Source of the DNA: Dromiciops gliroides
Lineage: Eukaryota > Chordata > Mammalia > Microbiotheria > Microbiotheriidae
Length of the DNA: 64,000 nt
Direction of reading: 5' to 3'
Assembly: GCF_019393635.1 (NCBI RefSeq)
Contig: NC_057864.1
Location: 81,316,882 to 81,380,881, forward strand
Position numbers and translations under genes: made by a program. Positions 61,862 to 64,000 of this stretch are shown here, in pieces; the first letter of the stretch is position 1; the number at the start of each line of letters is the position of its first letter. The notes beneath the pieces are model-generated. The model saw nothing but the letters and a program-made list of their open reading frames with translations, was not told the DNA's origin and did not search any database.

Positions 61862-61990
61862 TCATAGACTCATCAAAGCTTAGAGCTGGAGGAAACTTTA
61901 GGTATCATCTACTACTGTCCACCCTTTTTACAAATGAGGAGACTGGAACCTAGAGACATTTGGTAGTTAGCTGAGAAGATTGAAAAGATA
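61862..61990 (-). mobile_element. MIR-type SINE fragment
   Basis: Reads atcaaagcttagagctggag, then tttacaaatgaggagactgg on the plus strand, a minus-oriented MIR. Confidence 0.6.
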
Positions 61991-62124
61991 CAGGCCAGCC
62001 TTAGCTTCTTAATATAATGACTTTTTTGACTTTTCAAAAGGAATACCGTCAGGATGCTACATGATTTTTCTCTGTTTCCTCTCCCATTTCTGCATGTGTC
62101 TATTTTATTGAAACATCACATGAT

Positions 62125-62325
62125 GAATAGAGTGATAGCCTTAGAATCAGCAATAGCTGTTTTTAAATTCTACCCCATACACTTTTTGGCTGTGAGACCC
62201 TGAATAAAAAACTTAAGCCCTCTCAGATTCAGTTTCCTCATCAGTGAAATGAGATGGTTGAATTTAATGGTCTCTAAAGGACCTTCTGGTTTTCAATCTA
62301 TCCCCATATAATATTTATCAATGAT
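62125..62325 (+). mobile_element. Old CORE-SINE with a long MIR-like 3' part
   Basis: Contains ttggctgtgagaccctgaat, cagattcagtttcctcatca and ctctaaaggaccttctggtt. Confidence 0.65.
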
Positions 62326-62389
62326 CTCTCTTTTCTTTTGGGTCTGTCAGGTACTTTTTCAAAATAGTTTCTCATGACCAAATATATTC

Positions 62390-62490
62390 AAATATATTTA
62401 CACACATACACACATATATGTATATATTTATACATATTTATTTCTGTGTACTCATGTATGTGTATGTGTGTGTGTGCATGTGTACTTAGT
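62390..62490. repeat. (TATA/TGTG)n degenerate tract
   Basis: Simple tatata, cacaca and tgtgtg segments. Confidence 0.85.
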
Positions 62491-64000
62491 TTTGTTATCA
62501 CAATGTTGTAGAATAGAACCATTGATATCAGGAAATAAATACATTATTCTTGGCAGGGTCACAACTAGGCTAGGTAGGCTGGGACAATACAATAATTCAG
62601 GGCACCAGATCTTAGTGTTCTAGTAGCACAGGAACACACATGCTGCCCAAAGTTCAATAACTACTTCCTGGAAAAATTAGAAAATCTCAGTCCTACTCCC
62701 AACTCTGCCATTTCCTAAGAGGACAGAGATGAGATGTGTCTGGTATAGATCACTGAATAGAAAAAAATATTCTATGCTGTTTTTCTTCTCTTCCAAATTT
62801 CTCATCTTGCATTCATTGTACTTAAATAGAGCTTACATAAGACTGCAGACCTGCTGAATCCTATTCCAATGATCATGCCATTATACTTTAGTATTCCCCA
62901 AATAAATTGGAATGGTATGCAAAATATGAAATGATTCATTACAATGAATCATAATTCACTCTCTATCCTTTAGTATTATTGATATTCAGGAAATAAACCT
63001 TATTTGCTAACATAAATCAACAAATACCTCAAAAGGCTTGACCTGTACTATCACTCCCCTATCAGGTGGATTTAATTTCTGGTTTCAGTCATGTTGTTTA
63101 GATTCACAGACAGGATCCCTGAATTATTTTCTCTAGCTCTGTAGCTGTACTCGGTGTCTCCATGGCCTTGGTTTGTTCCCAAACCTGCAGTCCTGTTCTT
63201 TCCCACCTAAATGTTCTTTTCCTACCTAAATTTTCTAAATTTGCTTTGTGGCAGTCAACTTTCAGTTCCACAGATATGGATATACCTCAGATGAAAGCAA
63301 GCCTCTTGTAATGCACTTCCTTTGACAAAATCTTAGAATGTGATCAGTTTGTACAACAGGTATTGATCAGAATTTAAAGGAAGTGAGAAAATATAAGAAG
63401 GTACCAAATTATTACTAAGAATCTAAATTTAAAGAGGTGAGGTGATAGACCATTAATTAAAATGAGCATTTCCTAGTTGCACAATCATGTTTCTACTTTC
63501 AGAATATGCAAGAAGTAAAGAAGGGCATGAGAATAGAGGAGGAATACCAAAGCATTTTATCTCCGAAGTCCTAGGGTGAGGGGAATCACCCAAACTTGGA
63601 TCTTAGAATTAGATGTTTGGGGTTGATATTGTGATGAACATATCTAAAAGGCATTTCTAGAGTTGACATTAAGAATTAGGATCTTTTTCCTTGGCACCTA
63701 TATCCCTTTTATTCTATTACAACTTCTGAAAGGTTCAGGATATTCTAGTTTTCAATGGCATACATGGAAATCACATTGCTAATGTCAATGGTAGTAGGAA
63801 TACTCCCTGCTGACAAACTAGAATATATGTATGAAGGGCTTTCCTATTCTGCAATGTCTTAAATCAAAATCCTAAATTTATAGGATGGATGGAAACTATC
63901 CTGCTGAAATGTTCAAGGATTCTAACATTGCAATATTGAATAAGTGAGAAAAGATAGAAAAACAATAACAAATAAACAATAAGTCACATTAAAAGTATAA
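62491..64000. other. Unique AT-rich sequence
   Basis: About 1.5 kb to the window edge with no gene, exon or repeat recognised. Confidence 0.4.

Overview
This is about 64 kb of AT-rich vertebrate intergenic or intronic DNA with no intact protein-coding gene, no recognisable exon and no tRNA, rRNA or CRISPR locus. The repeat content points to a marsupial. Some twenty copies of one CORE-type SINE carry the marsupial head ggcagctaggtggc and the tail tgtgaccctgggcaagtcac. There are also HAL1/L1 elements, a BovB-type RTE LINE, older L2, CR1/L3 and MIR relics, and several solo LTRs. The SINE, HAL1 and BovB combination fits an Australian marsupial well, but the species cannot be fixed from the sequence.

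Layout. 0-5 kb: hexamer microsatellites, an L1 3'UTR relic, a short local duplication and older SINEs. 4.7-5.2 kb: a solo LTR with a CAGG target duplication. 5.4-11.2 kb: a SINE, L1 5'UTR material with an AAAT-type tail, and an L1 whose reverse transcriptase half is still readable, carrying three SINEs. 11.4-19.1 kb: two related solo LTRs and a HAL1-like element that was the target of three later insertions. The most notable of these is a processed pseudogene of the DNA methyltransferase DNMT3A (14,581-17,048, minus strand). 19.3-50 kb: mostly unique AT-rich sequence with scattered SINEs, L2, CR1/L3, a zinc-finger gene scrap, three more LTR-like blocks, a probable MITE and simple repeats. 50.8-56.9 kb: a decayed BovB LINE split by an L1/HAL1 chimera and by SINEs. 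57-64 kb: a noncoding dispersed repeat, SINEs and unique DNA.

The strongest observation is the DNMT3A retrocopy. It has a 12-bp target duplication, 3'UTR, poly(A) remnant and stop codon, many disabling changes, and an in-frame loss of the SAM-binding motif. Its 5' end leaves the DNMT3A1 reading frame just upstream of the DNMT3A2 start codon, suggesting that the germline/embryonic isoform mRNA was copied. Other points of note are two SINE copies sharing a 53-bp 5' extension, a BovB LINE with YAED in place of YADD, an L1 insertion that carries ORF1 and half an endonuclease but no reverse transcriptase, and a probable inverted-repeat MITE. Nothing supports a new active system. The interest is in nested retroelement history.

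Statements about identity to families and genes rest on recall of those families, not on a database search.
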